Shown here piece by piece: positions 36,068 through 43,893 of a stretch of DNA of 64,000 nt (within the stretch, counting starts at the first letter, position 1; each line of letters begins with the position of its first letter). This DNA is from an uncultured Clostridia bacterium (GTDB lineage Bacteria; Bacillota; Clostridia; Christensenellales; Borkfalkiaceae), in the NCBI GenBank assembly GCA_944328495.1, contig CALVHR010000004.1, forward strand, positions 1 to 64,000. The letters run 5' to 3'. The translations under genes and the position numbers were made by a program. Under the pieces are notes generated by a model. It ran no database searches. It saw only the letters and a program-made list of their open reading frames with translations, and had not been told where the DNA came from.

Positions 36068-36919
36068 TTACTCCACCTCCTGCAACATGCGCTCGAGAAA
36101 CGCGGGCAGATAAAACGATCCGACGTGCAGACGCGTCGTATAATAATCGGTCTTTAACTGCAATGCCTCCCACTTCTCCGCATGAAAATCATTGATCGGA
36201 TGATATTTCTTGCTCGCAAACCCAAACAGCCAATACCCTGCGGCATACGTAGGTATATGCGCCTGATAAACACGGCTGATCGGAAAAGTGTTCACAATTC
36301 TCTGGTGACTGCGGCGCATCGCTTCTGCATCATGTTTGTAAAACGGACTCCCTTGCTGATTGACCATTATCCCGTCTTCGCGCAGTGCGTTGTAACAAAT
36401 TCCGTAAAACTCACGCGTAAAATATCCTTCCGACGGACCGAACGGATCAATCGAATCCACTATGATCAGATCATAGTTCGCGTGGCACCTGCGAAGAATA
36501 CGCAATGCATTGTCAAAAAAAATGTGAACGCGCGGATCGTCAAGCTTGCTCGCATTTTCCGGAAGATACATCCTGCAAACTTCGACTACCTGCGGATCCA
36601 TTTCTATAAGATCGATCTTCTCTACACTTTTGTAACGGGTCAGTTCCCGCACAACTCCGCCATCCCCCGCACCGATCACCAGTACGTCCCGAATATCCGG
36701 ATGTACGGATAACGGAACATGCGTAATCATTTCATCGTAAATGAACTCGTCCCGCTCAGTCAGCAACACACTCCCGTCGAGCGTCAGCACTCTGCCGAAT
36801 TCGGGCGTATCGAATACATCGATTTGCTGATAAGCGCTCCTTTGCGAGTACAGATGCCTGTTCACGCGAATGCTGTGCTTTACGTCCGGCGCATGAAATT
36901 CACTGAACCACAAATCCAT
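36068..36919 (-). CDS. speE: Spermidine synthase (polyamine aminopropyltransferase)
   Basis: A 283-residue aminopropyltransferase. The binding segments for decarboxylated SAM are clear: VLVIGAGDGGVVREL, LIEMDPQVVEVCR, and DLIIVDSIDPFGPSEGYF with the catalytic Asp; YQQIDVFDTPEFGRVLTLDG is the N-terminal beta-hairpin signature. It overlaps the arginine decarboxylase stop by one base (TGATG). The enzyme needs decarboxylated SAM from SpeD, but no speD lies in this operon or window. The co-encoded carboxyspermidine pathway makes the same end product, so SpeE may accept a different amine here or depend on a distant speD. Confidence 0.92.
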   Translation of the reverse strand: MDLWFSEFHAPDVKHSIRVNRHLYSQRSAYQQIDVFDTPEFGRVLTLDGSVLLTERDEFIYDEMITHVPLSVHPDIRDVLVIGAGDGGVVRELTRYKSVEKIDLIEMDPQVVEVCRMYLPENASKLDDPRVHIFFDNALRILRRCHANYDLIIVDSIDPFGPSEGYFTREFYGICYNALREDGIMVNQQGSPFYKHDAEAMRRSHQRIVNTFPISRVYQAHIPTYAAGYWLFGFASKKYHPINDFHAEKWEALQLKTDYYTTRLHVGSFYLPAFLERMLQEVE

Positions 36920-38388
36920 CAGCGGCCCTCCTGTGTAAGAATGTTAATATGATTGATCTCAGGATCTTCCGGTCCCGTCATCGAACAGCCTTTTGCCTTG
37001 GCATATTCAATGTATCGGATAATTTCATCCGTCACACGCTCCCCCGGTGCAATGATCGGAATTCCCGGCGGATAACACATTATGAATTCACTGCATACAT
37101 GCCCGACGCTTTCACTCAGCGGTACGCTTTTCTTCCCGGCATAAAATGCTTCCTGCGGGCTGAGAACTACCTCAGGCGCAAGATATTCCTGACTGAGCAG
37201 CCCGCGGCTGTCTTTCTGATATCGGCGGCGGATCTCTGCCAAAGCACTGACCAACCGCTCCAATTCCTGCATGCGGTCTCCGATCGAAAGATACGCCAAA
37301 ATGTTTCCTATATCACCGAATTCGATCTGAATGTCATACTCATCCCGCAGCAGATCATACACTTCAATTCCCGCAAGACCGATATCACGCGTATGAACGC
37401 TCAGCTTCGTACTGTCAAAGTCAAAAACCGAATCGCCGTTGATCAATTCCCTGCCAAAGGCGTAATACCCTCCGATCGCATTGATCTCCTCCCGCGCATA
37501 GTCCGCCATTTCGATTACTTTTCCGAATACGCGCTTTCCCTTCAACGCAAGATTCCGCCTGCTGATGTCAAGGCTCGACAAAAGCAAATAACTTCCCGAA
37601 GTCGTTTGCGTCAGATTGATGATCTGCCGCACATATCCGGCATTGATGTTCGGGCCCGTCAGAAGTAAACTGGATTGCGTCAGGCTCCCCCCGCTTTTAT
37701 GCATAGAAACCGAAGCCATGTCCGCCCCCGCCGCCATCGCCGAAACAGGAAGCCCCTCTCCAAAATAAAAATGCGTACCGTGCGCTTCGTCCGCAAGGCA
37801 GTACATCCCCGCTTTATGCGCCATCGCAACAATTTCTTTGATATCGCTGCAAATTCCATAATAAGTCGGATTATTCACGAGAACTGCCACCGCATCCGGA
37901 TGTTCGCATATGGCTTTTTTCACTTGCTCGCGCTTCATCCCCAGAGATATCCCAAGCTTGACATCCACCTCCGGATTCACGTAAACAGGTACAGCCCCGC
38001 ACAATACCAAAGCATTGATCACGCTCCTATGTACATTGCGCGGTAAAATGATCTTATCCCCGCGCTTGCAGACCGACAAGACCATGCTCTGCACCGCACT
38101 CGTTGTCCCTCCGACCATCAAAAACGCATGCGAGGCGCCGAACGCATCTGCCGCAAGTTCTTCCGCTTCCCGTATTACCGAAACAGGATGACATAAATTG
38201 TCCAGCGGTTTCATGCTGTTTACATCGATCCCGACACACTGCTCCCCCAAAAATTCCGTCAGCTCAGGATTCCCTCTCCCGCGTTTATGCCCGGGCACAT
38301 CAAACGGAACAACCCGCATTTTCCGAAACATTTGAAGGGCTTCATAAATCGGTGCCCTGTTCTGATCAAGCTTTCTTTTGATTTCCAC
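36919..38388 (-). CDS. speA: Arginine decarboxylase (Orn/Lys/Arg decarboxylase class, fold I)
   Basis: A 489-residue PLP decarboxylase of the short Gram-positive type. The catalytic lysine is in VSMHKSGGSLTQSS; ADEAHGTHFYF carries the PLP-ring Asp, and FDVPGHKRGRGNP and VLVNNPTYYG are family motifs. I set the start at GTG 38388 because GGAGAG lies five bases upstream. The in-frame TTG at 38418 falls inside the terminator stem and cannot be used. Agmatinase downstream indicates arginine rather than lysine or ornithine as substrate. Expression is probably set by a 380-nt leader with a perfect terminator ending about 14 bases before the start codon. Confidence 0.9.
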   Translation of the reverse strand: MEIKRKLDQNRAPIYEALQMFRKMRVVPFDVPGHKRGRGNPELTEFLGEQCVGIDVNSMKPLDNLCHPVSVIREAEELAADAFGASHAFLMVGGTTSAVQSMVLSVCKRGDKIILPRNVHRSVINALVLCGAVPVYVNPEVDVKLGISLGMKREQVKKAICEHPDAVAVLVNNPTYYGICSDIKEIVAMAHKAGMYCLADEAHGTHFYFGEGLPVSAMAAGADMASVSMHKSGGSLTQSSLLLTGPNINAGYVRQIINLTQTTSGSYLLLSSLDISRRNLALKGKRVFGKVIEMADYAREEINAIGGYYAFGRELINGDSVFDFDSTKLSVHTRDIGLAGIEVYDLLRDEYDIQIEFGDIGNILAYLSIGDRMQELERLVSALAEIRRRYQKDSRGLLSQEYLAPEVVLSPQEAFYAGKKSVPLSESVGHVCSEFIMCYPPGIPIIAPGERVTDEIIRYIEYAKAKGCSMTGPEDPEINHINILTQEGR

Positions 38389-38401
38389 CGTTTCTCTCCA
38401 C

Positions 38402-38443
38402 AAAAAAATAAAACGCAAGTTATAACTACATAACTTGCGTTTT
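38402..38443 (-). terminator. Leader terminator immediately before speA
   Basis: On the minus strand a perfect 14-bp stem, AAAACGCAAGTTAT with ATAACTTGCGTTTT (38410-38443), has a six-base loop and is followed by ATTTTTTTG. The T-run ends only three bases from GGAGAG. A terminator between promoter and first gene is the hallmark of attenuation control. Confidence 0.85.
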
Positions 38444-38768
38444 GTCCGCTCTCAAAATATCGCACTCCCCGCCTAAACGGAAAGTACGGACGGAAAACTT
38501 CTTTGCCTTTACAGTCCGCTCGGCAAAATTCTGGCATACAGAGTCTATATAGCAACAACTTTTACTACTCTTATTGACCGTTTCACAAGTTTGCGTAGTT
38601 ACGCATTTCGGTTATAAAGTAACCAACTTATAAAATTTGAGCTTTTAACTCAATCAATAAGGCGGATGATCCGCCGATCGGCAGTGGACCCGGCTGTCCG
38701 TATGGCCTTAACTTTTTGCAAAGTGGTCCAAAAATTGTTGGAAGACTCTATGCAATAGAAGCTATCCT
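38444..38768 (-). promoter_or_regulatory. Long structured leader RNA of the polyamine operon; candidate new riboswitch or attenuator
   Basis: The predicted RNA starts near 38768. A long-range helix closes a domain of 220 nt: GCATAGAGTC (38744-38753) with GACTCTGTATGC (38534-38545), extended by CAACAATTTT (38731-38740) with AAAAGTTGTTG (38553-38563). Inside are a GGACC/GGTCC stem (38725-38729 with 38686-38690) holding an ACTTT-GCAA-AAAGT hairpin (38711-38724), and hairpins at 38661-38675, 38637-38653, 38610-38624 and 38592-38605. Downstream, AGCGGAC occurs twice (38514-38520 and 38444-38450), each able to pair with GTCCG at 38487-38491, so two folds exclude each other just ahead of the terminator. 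It fits none of the riboswitch consensus sequences I know. Arginine, agmatine or polyamine sensing is inferred from the genes. Confidence 0.65.
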
Positions 38769-38774
38769 TTCATT

Positions 38775-38803
38775 ATTATATCTGACACCGTAATCTTTGT
38801 CAA
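38775..38803 (-). promoter_or_regulatory. Consensus promoter of the polyamine operon leader
   Basis: TTGACA (38798-38803) and TATAAT (38775-38780), 17-base spacer, minus strand: a perfect sigma-A promoter. It lies about 390 bases from the speA start. Confidence 0.85.
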
Positions 38804-38978
38804 CGATTTGCATTTAAAAATTTCATCATTTATACAATTTTCATATCCTTTCCCCTAGTAAACGCTTTTTTTCCTGTATTCCCGCCAGAATCCTTTCATT
38901 GCGAACCTATATTCGCACGACAAACTTTTTTGGAAAATCCGAACAATGAAAATTACGTTGCATACTCTAAAAATAACA

Positions 38979-39005
38979 AAAAACACCCGAAAATCGGGTG
39001 TTTTT
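38979..39005 (-). terminator. Terminator of the tRNA-Ser gene
   Basis: AAAAACACCCGA and TCGGGTGTTTTT pair around a three-base loop, followed on the minus strand by TTGTTATTTTT. It begins right at the encoded CCA end. Confidence 0.85.
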
Positions 39006-39096
39006 GGCGCAGAGAAAGGGATTTGAACCCTTGTTACCCTTATGGGGGTAAACACGATTTCGAGTCGTGCGCGTTCGACCGCTCCGCCATCTCTGC
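39005..39096 (-). tRNA. tRNA-Ser(CGA)
   Basis: The minus-strand product folds as a type II tRNA of 92 nt with encoded CCA (39005-39007) and discriminator G. Acceptor GCAGAGA pairs with TCTCTGC; the anticodon stem is CACGA/TCGTG with loop CTCGAAA, anticodon CGA (reads UCG). A long variable arm, TACCCCCATAAGGGTA, and the T arm AGGGTTCAAATCCCT follow. The variable arm and discriminator fit serine. It reads from its own promoter at 39135-39163. Confidence 0.97.
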
Positions 39097-39134
39097 ATTT
39101 TTTGGCGCAAACCTCGTGCGCATTACAGTAGTTA

Positions 39135-39163
39135 ATTATATCTTTTTATTTTCCGTTTGTCAA
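39135..39163 (-). promoter_or_regulatory. Promoter of the tRNA-Ser gene, inside the Gx gene end
   Basis: TTGACA (39158-39163) and TATAAT (39135-39140), 17-base spacer, minus strand. The -35 box overlaps the last codons of the Gx transporter gene. Confidence 0.85.
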
Positions 39164-39664
39164 TCTTTCCGGCAGATGTTTTAACGACAAAATTGTTAAA
39201 ACACCCACAATTATTCCCGCTGCCACACTGAAACCGCATACAAACGGCAATTGCACATACAAAGAAGGTGCTTCCATCAGCAAAACGGCCACACCCGTGC
39301 GAGCAATATTGCTTATAATCGCCCCGGCCACACTCACCGCCACCAAACTGACTTTCGGAAACAGCAATACATAGAGCGCCGCCATAACGCAATAAGCGCC
39401 AACGCTTCCTGCCAGATTGAACGGAAAAGCATACCATCCGACAAACAACGCCGTCAATAGATTTTTTGCCAAAACAAATACAAACGCCTCCGCTGCACCG
39501 TAACACACAATTACGATCAGAACAATGCAGTTTGCCAGGCCGATTTTTACATAGGGTGCCATCGGCAACAGAGGCGGAATCAGCGACTCGATCAGAAAGA
39601 CAATGCTTGCGACAGCCAACATCAGCCCCAGCACCGCAACTCTTCCGGCGGAATATTTTTTCAT
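39146..39664 (-). CDS. Gx-type transporter (HepSI family, PF07456) membrane protein
   Basis: A 172-residue integral membrane protein with five or six helices, including VAVLGLMLAVASIVFLIESL at the start. PYVKIGLANCIVLIVI and the SVGAYCVMAALYVLLFP region are family hallmarks. The family was named for heptaprenyl diphosphate synthase component I, but its fold resembles ECF-type substrate-binding transport subunits. It overlaps the NusG-II gene by four bases (ATGA). The trio with NusG-II and ApbE points to supply of a flavin or quinone precursor for flavinylated membrane redox proteins (inference). Confidence 0.8.
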   Translation of the reverse strand: MKKYSAGRVAVLGLMLAVASIVFLIESLIPPLLPMAPYVKIGLANCIVLIVIVCYGAAEAFVFVLAKNLLTALFVGWYAFPFNLAGSVGAYCVMAALYVLLFPKVSLVAVSVAGAIISNIARTGVAVLLMEAPSLYVQLPFVCGFSVAAGIIVGVLTILSLKHLPERLTNGK

Positions 39665-40098
39665 AAGTCGGTCACCAGTCCTTCCCCTTCCACCACAATT
39701 TTCATTTTATGAGGAAGGCACAAAATTTCACCCCAATCCGTTTCGCCCTGATACATACAGGTATGATCGGGACAGCTTGCCTCCCGAACCGAAACTTTTC
39801 CGTTTGCGACGGCAATTACATTGTATTCGCCTTGTTTCAGCTCATCGCGGTAATTCAGAACTACGCCCTCACCGTCTTCCACCCTGAAAATATATTCCGC
39901 ATCTTCTGAGAGGGATCCCTCGAAAACAAGCTGTTCTCCGTAATAAACAGAAAAAAACTCCCCTTTCTCTTTCGGAATGGCAAAAGCAAATAAAGTAAAC
40001 ACGACAATCAAAAGAAGCGACGCCAAATAGACTGCGACGTCGCCCCTCGCAAAAAATTTTTGCTCTCTGATCGATTTTTGCTTATCTGTAATCTCCAT
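39661..40098 (-). CDS. NusG domain II protein, membrane-anchored
   Basis: A 145-residue protein. Residues about 20-43 are one membrane helix (VAVYLASLLLIVVFTLFAFAI), and the rest is an extracytoplasmic NusG domain II (PF07009) with SCPDHTCMYQG and ILCLPHKMKI, whose Cys/His pairs are invariant in this family. ATG 40098 is chosen for its AAAGG site and because the frame to 40158 overlaps apbE. It lies between apbE and the Gx gene. It is unrelated in function to the transcription factor NusG. It may act in maturation of, or electron transfer to, flavinylated proteins; function not established. Confidence 0.8.
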   Translation of the reverse strand: MEITDKQKSIREQKFFARGDVAVYLASLLLIVVFTLFAFAIPKEKGEFFSVYYGEQLVFEGSLSEDAEYIFRVEDGEGVVLNYRDELKQGEYNVIAVANGKVSVREASCPDHTCMYQGETDWGEILCLPHKMKIVVEGEGLVTDL

Positions 40099-40109
40099 CC
40101 GCTTTGCCT

Positions 40110-41324
40110 TTAACTCAATTCCGCAACCCTTTCGATATATTTGAGCTCTTCTTCGCACGGCGTCACTGTATCGGAAGCTTCCGATGCCTGCGCATACGTA
40201 AATACGTTTTTCGTCGATGCCTCAAGTTCAGGCGCCGTCTGGTGTGCATAATCTTTTCGGTTCAGGACGGAAAAATCTCCTACAACATAATAGCGAAAAT
40301 CCGCCGTAAGAATGACCGCACCCGTTCCGCTCGCTTCCCAAAGCCCCTGATAAAAAGCCAAAGCTTCGGTCAAAGGCATGCAGAATCCTGCGGTCGAATA
40401 CGCATCGGCAAGCGCCCCCGCCGAGGGTACCGAAAGAGGTACGATTGCCGTAATACTGATCACCCCGTTGTCAGAAGGCTTGCCCGTCGCGGGATCGATT
40501 ATGTGCGAATAGATCTTCCCGTCATAAACATAAAAGCGATAGGTATCCGCACTTGTACTGATCGCTGCGTCATGAATATCCGTAAGAAAGAGTGCGTCCG
40601 ACGCGGAAGTCGTAAGCTTTCGGGGATTTTCGATCCCTATATTGTATCCGCGGAGCAAGGAACCGTCATGCTTTTGCCCGAGAAAAACCGTATTTGAAAG
40701 AACGCTCAACGTACATTCCACCGTCTTTCCGCTGTATGCATTGCGGATATATTGCGCCGCGACATCACCCATGTATCCTTTCGCAATCCCGCCGAAATCA
40801 AGTTTTGTTTCTCCGTTTTGTTTCGATACGGTATTGTTTTGCCCGATACGTATGTCTGAAATCGAAGACGCCGCCTTTGCAACCGCAATTTCCTGCTCCG
40901 ACGGTTCGGCGCGAGTCTGTGAATACAGCCCCTCGTATTCCGGCGTAAATTTCCAAAGTTCGCTCAAGTTATACAAAGCCGTGGAAAAAGCGCCGTCCGT
41001 CCTCGCATACAAATTTTCGCTCATTTGCAACATCGCATACGTGTGTTCCCCGACAATCAGTTCTTCCCCCGCCGCCGCACGATTGATGCGCGACACGTCA
41101 CTGTCCGGTTTTTCAACACTGACTTCATCCTCGATCGAAAACAACAATGCGGAAATTTCTTCTTTGAGCTTGTTCCTCTCCGAAACAGAGATCGGTTCCC
41201 CGTCCACATACACTTCCTGAGATATTTCAAACTCTATAAAATAATCTTTTGTCCCCTCCTGCGAACATGCGGCAAAGGGAATAAAAAGCAAAACAGCCGC
41301 AAGCAATAGCCGGATTTTGCGCAC
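40110..41324 (-). CDS. apbE: FAD:protein FMN transferase (ApbE), lipoprotein
   Basis: A 404-residue lipoprotein, lipobox FAAC (Cys20), so it acts outside the membrane. ApbE moves FMN from FAD onto a threonine of target proteins. Motifs are VSRINRAAAGEE near the N-terminus, KLDFGGIAKGYMGD, and the FAD/magnesium region AAISTSADTYRFY with IIDPATGKPSDNGVIS. It is about 60 residues longer than typical ApbE, mostly in the C-terminal tail after VLNRKDYA. First gene of the trio with NusG-II and Gx. No target with a flavinylation motif (RnfG/NqrC or FMN-binding) is in the window, so the acceptor lies elsewhere. Confidence 0.9.
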   Translation of the reverse strand: MRKIRLLLAAVLLFIPFAACSQEGTKDYFIEFEISQEVYVDGEPISVSERNKLKEEISALLFSIEDEVSVEKPDSDVSRINRAAAGEELIVGEHTYAMLQMSENLYARTDGAFSTALYNLSELWKFTPEYEGLYSQTRAEPSEQEIAVAKAASSISDIRIGQNNTVSKQNGETKLDFGGIAKGYMGDVAAQYIRNAYSGKTVECTLSVLSNTVFLGQKHDGSLLRGYNIGIENPRKLTTSASDALFLTDIHDAAISTSADTYRFYVYDGKIYSHIIDPATGKPSDNGVISITAIVPLSVPSAGALADAYSTAGFCMPLTEALAFYQGLWEASGTGAVILTADFRYYVVGDFSVLNRKDYAHQTAPELEASTKNVFTYAQASEASDTVTPCEEELKYIERVAELS

Positions 41325-41344
41325 ACCTACCTCCGAAAGGCCCT

Positions 41345-42208
41345 TTATTTATTCCCGTAAAATATCAATCCCAAAGTCCCGGGCCCGCAATGGGAAGCAA
41401 TGACCGGTCCGACAATCTGACAATCAACGACAACATCTTGTCCGAATTCTTCTTTCAATGCCGCGGTAAATGCTTCACCTGTTTCAGGACAATCTGCCTG
41501 CATGACTTCCACACGATAATCTTTTACATTGCAAGAATGTTCGTGCATAATGCGCAAAAACTCCGCAATCACGCGCTTAGACCCTTTCACCTTTCCCACA
41601 CTTTTGAGCGATCCGTCGGGCATAATAGAGATCATCGGTTTGATGCCAAGCAATGTTCCGAACGCCGCCGTGAGCGCAGAGATTCTTCCCCCGCGCTTCA
41701 AATATACAAGATCGTCGACCACAAAATATACAACCGTATGTTCGCGAAGATCTGTCAAAAAAGCATCAAGCTCGTCCATCGTCGCGCCGGCTCTGTATTT
41801 TTCCGCCGCATACCGTACCTGGAACCCCGCACCGAGGCTGATCGACTTCGTATCGAAAGTGCGAATTTCGCGATCGGGATATTTCTCTTTCAGCGTTGCG
41901 ATCGCCCTGTCCATACTTTCAAATGTTGCAGACAATTTGTGCGAAAAAGTAATATAATATATATCTTTTCCTTCCTGCAATACCGGTTCGAAATAATCAA
42001 TATAGTTCTGCTCGTTGATCGCGGACGTCGTGGGCACCGCTCCCTCGCGCATACGCTTATAAAAATGTGCGAAATCTGTGTTCTCCCCGAGATCGTAATA
42101 GTATTCCTGCCCGTCCAAGACATACGGCATGCGGATCACGCGAAGCCCGTATTCCTTCGCAACGGTATGCCAAAGCTCGCAATTACTGTCACAAAACAAT
42201 TGATACAT
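41345..42208 (-). CDS. DegV-family fatty-acid-binding protein
   Basis: A 287-residue protein of the DegV family, which binds fatty acids for the FakA kinase. Lipid-pocket motifs are visible: the N-terminal CDSNCELWH where SDS is usual, VPTTSAINEQNYIDYFEP, and ITFSHKLSATFESM where S-x-x-L-S-x-T-Y is usual. The C-terminal domain has SLGAGFQVRYAAE, LKRGGRISALTAAFGTLLGIKP and GPVIASHCGPGTLGLIF. GGAG precedes the ATG. It lies 20 bases before apbE but is probably functionally separate. No kinase gene is nearby. Confidence 0.88.
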   Translation of the reverse strand: MYQLFCDSNCELWHTVAKEYGLRVIRMPYVLDGQEYYYDLGENTDFAHFYKRMREGAVPTTSAINEQNYIDYFEPVLQEGKDIYYITFSHKLSATFESMDRAIATLKEKYPDREIRTFDTKSISLGAGFQVRYAAEKYRAGATMDELDAFLTDLREHTVVYFVVDDLVYLKRGGRISALTAAFGTLLGIKPMISIMPDGSLKSVGKVKGSKRVIAEFLRIMHEHSCNVKDYRVEVMQADCPETGEAFTAALKEEFGQDVVVDCQIVGPVIASHCGPGTLGLIFYGNK

Positions 42209-42305
42209 TTTCTCAAATTCTCCTTTGTCTGATCAAACCCAATGCGGTTATTTCTTTATTTATTATACAATATCCTGAAATGGTTTGCAAACGATTCGCC
42301 CGATT

Positions 42306-43130
42306 TCAGAATTTTTTATGAACAATTTTACCGCTTCTGTCTTTTTCCAGCAAATAACAATTGAATATTACGCCGATCACAAAACAAATCATGAGCAAAT
42401 ACAGCCATAATAAAAATAATATAAAAAACACTGCCGCTCCATATAATTTTTCCATGGAGCTGAAACTTGCATAAATTGTAAAGCCAAACGAAGCCAGCCC
42501 ACCCAATAGCAATGTCAGCAAACTTCCCCATACCGCTTGCTTCACCCCGATCCGATAAGGGCATATATACAGGTTAAGCAACAGCAATAAAGTAAATACA
42601 AAAACCCCGAAAAGCGCATATACCGCCATCTGCGCAAGAAAAGAAGGAAAAAACCGCCGCAAAAAGGAATTCCCCAACAAAAACAGAGACACCCCCAGCA
42701 CCAGCAAAAGCATCACGATAAAAATCAGCGCAAGAGCCGATAATCGCAATACTATACTCCCCTTTTTCCGATGACTGTCATATATAATTTCTCCGCTGCG
42801 CCGCATATGATAAAACAAATTGGTCGATGAATATAATGTTGTAGCCAAGAGCACTACCGACGCTCCCGCCGTCGCGCTCTGTGCTGAGTCCCGAAAATAA
42901 AGCAATAAGTCTTTGACCTCGCTGAATATCTCCAGATCAAAGATCTGCTCGTAACTGATATTAAGCTTGCCAAATAAGATCGTTACCCAAAACAAAAAGG
43001 GCACGACAGACATTACCAAAAAAAACGCCATCGTTCCCGCAAGCGTCGTGTATTTTTTAGAAGAAAGATATGAAAAAGTTGCACGGACTTTCCTGTATGC
43101 ATCTTTGATGTGGCTTTTTGCTCCCGTCAT
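42306..43130 (-). CDS. YihY/BrkB-family inner membrane protein
   Basis: A 274-residue polytopic protein of the YihY family, formerly called ribonuclease BN in error. Six helices are visible, beginning at TLAGTMAFFLVMSVVPFLFW, the family signature, and ending at FILFLLWLYLLMICFVIGVIFN. The segment STNLFYHMRRSGEIIYDSH is the conserved cytoplasmic motif. No good ribosome site precedes the ATG at 43130, so the start is uncertain. Function unknown; a transporter role has been suggested. Single gene between hpf and degV. Confidence 0.82.
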   Translation of the reverse strand: MTGAKSHIKDAYRKVRATFSYLSSKKYTTLAGTMAFFLVMSVVPFLFWVTILFGKLNISYEQIFDLEIFSEVKDLLLYFRDSAQSATAGASVVLLATTLYSSTNLFYHMRRSGEIIYDSHRKKGSIVLRLSALALIFIVMLLLVLGVSLFLLGNSFLRRFFPSFLAQMAVYALFGVFVFTLLLLLNLYICPYRIGVKQAVWGSLLTLLLGGLASFGFTIYASFSSMEKLYGAAVFFILFLLWLYLLMICFVIGVIFNCYLLEKDRSGKIVHKKF

Positions 43131-43252
43131 ATCATTATTTTATGCAATTCCCGCCGCAAAAATTTATCGATCTCTTCTTCCTTTTTGCACTCCCTGCGCA
43201 TACGTTGCCCGGCCCTGCCGAAATCCGATACAACATTCAATAACAGCGCGAA

Positions 43253-43278
43253 TGCGGCCGCCCCGAAGGGCGGCCGCA
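43253..43278 (-). terminator. GC-rich hairpin after hpf
   Basis: TGCGGCCGCCC and GGGCGGCCGCA pair around TTCG (minus strand), a very stable UUCG tetraloop. The T-run downstream is poor, so termination efficiency is uncertain. Confidence 0.6.
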
Positions 43279-43298
43279 CTTGCAGTTTTTCCGTTGGT

Positions 43299-43829
43299 TT
43301 ATGCCTTTTTGGGAATCAAAAGCCCGATATCGCCGCTCTGACGCAGATACACGACCCGAACATCGCCCGTGTCTGCGTCCTGAAACACATAAAAACTGTG
43401 TCCCAGAAGATCTAACTGTTCCGCCGCTTCTTCCGTCGTCATCGGCGTCAGCTCAAACGTCTTCGTCTTGACCAGTTTACTTTCTTCAGCATCCACATCG
43501 TCGCGGAAGAACAGCTGCTTCCCCAAAAAAGCATCCTTTTTGAGCTTATCTTCGATCTTTGTCTTATGTTTGTAAATCTGACGTTCGATCTTGGGAAGCA
43601 CCGCATCAATATTGTCGTAAAAATTGTCGCCGCTCACTTCCGCACGGACCATATTCCCTTTATAGTAAATTGTGATCTCTGTTTTCAGATATTTGTTCTC
43701 TTGCTTCAGATACACCGAACACACAGCATCGTCATCGAAATATTTGCTCAGCCGCGAGACTTTTTTCTCCACCACGCCGACCAACTTTTCGCTTGCCTTG
43801 CAGTTCTTTTCACTGATTTCAATGCGCAT
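43299..43829 (-). CDS. hpf: Ribosome hibernation promoting factor, long form
   Basis: A 176-residue long HPF. The N-terminal domain (1-100; RIEISEKNCKASEKLVGVVE, YLKTEITIY) binds the decoding region of the 30S subunit. The C-terminal domain (about 118-176; VKTKTFELTPMTTEEAAEQL and SFYVFQDADTGDVRVVYLR) dimerises ribosomes into 100S particles. ATG 43829 has AGGAGGG upstream; the frame to 43934 would overlap clpC. It follows clpC by 64 bases and may be co-transcribed, which ties ribosome protection to the stress cluster. Confidence 0.95.
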   Translation of the reverse strand: MRIEISEKNCKASEKLVGVVEKKVSRLSKYFDDDAVCSVYLKQENKYLKTEITIYYKGNMVRAEVSGDNFYDNIDAVLPKIERQIYKHKTKIEDKLKKDAFLGKQLFFRDDVDAEESKLVKTKTFELTPMTTEEAAEQLDLLGHSFYVFQDADTGDVRVVYLRQSGDIGLLIPKKA

Positions 43830-43893
43830 AAACTTTTCCCTCCTGTATTTATTTCCGCAATCCGCAAAAACACGGAATGCGTGCGCTTCCTTT

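Noticed and set aside
38389..38418. TTG start of the arginine decarboxylase frame
   Set aside because: It lies just after the leader terminator stem, in the T-run, without a ribosome site; GTG 38388 has GGAGAG.
38534..38753. 6S RNA, RNase P RNA, tmRNA or SRP RNA
   Set aside because: The signature sequences I know for these are absent, and the element leads into a terminator before speA; an Rfam search would settle it.
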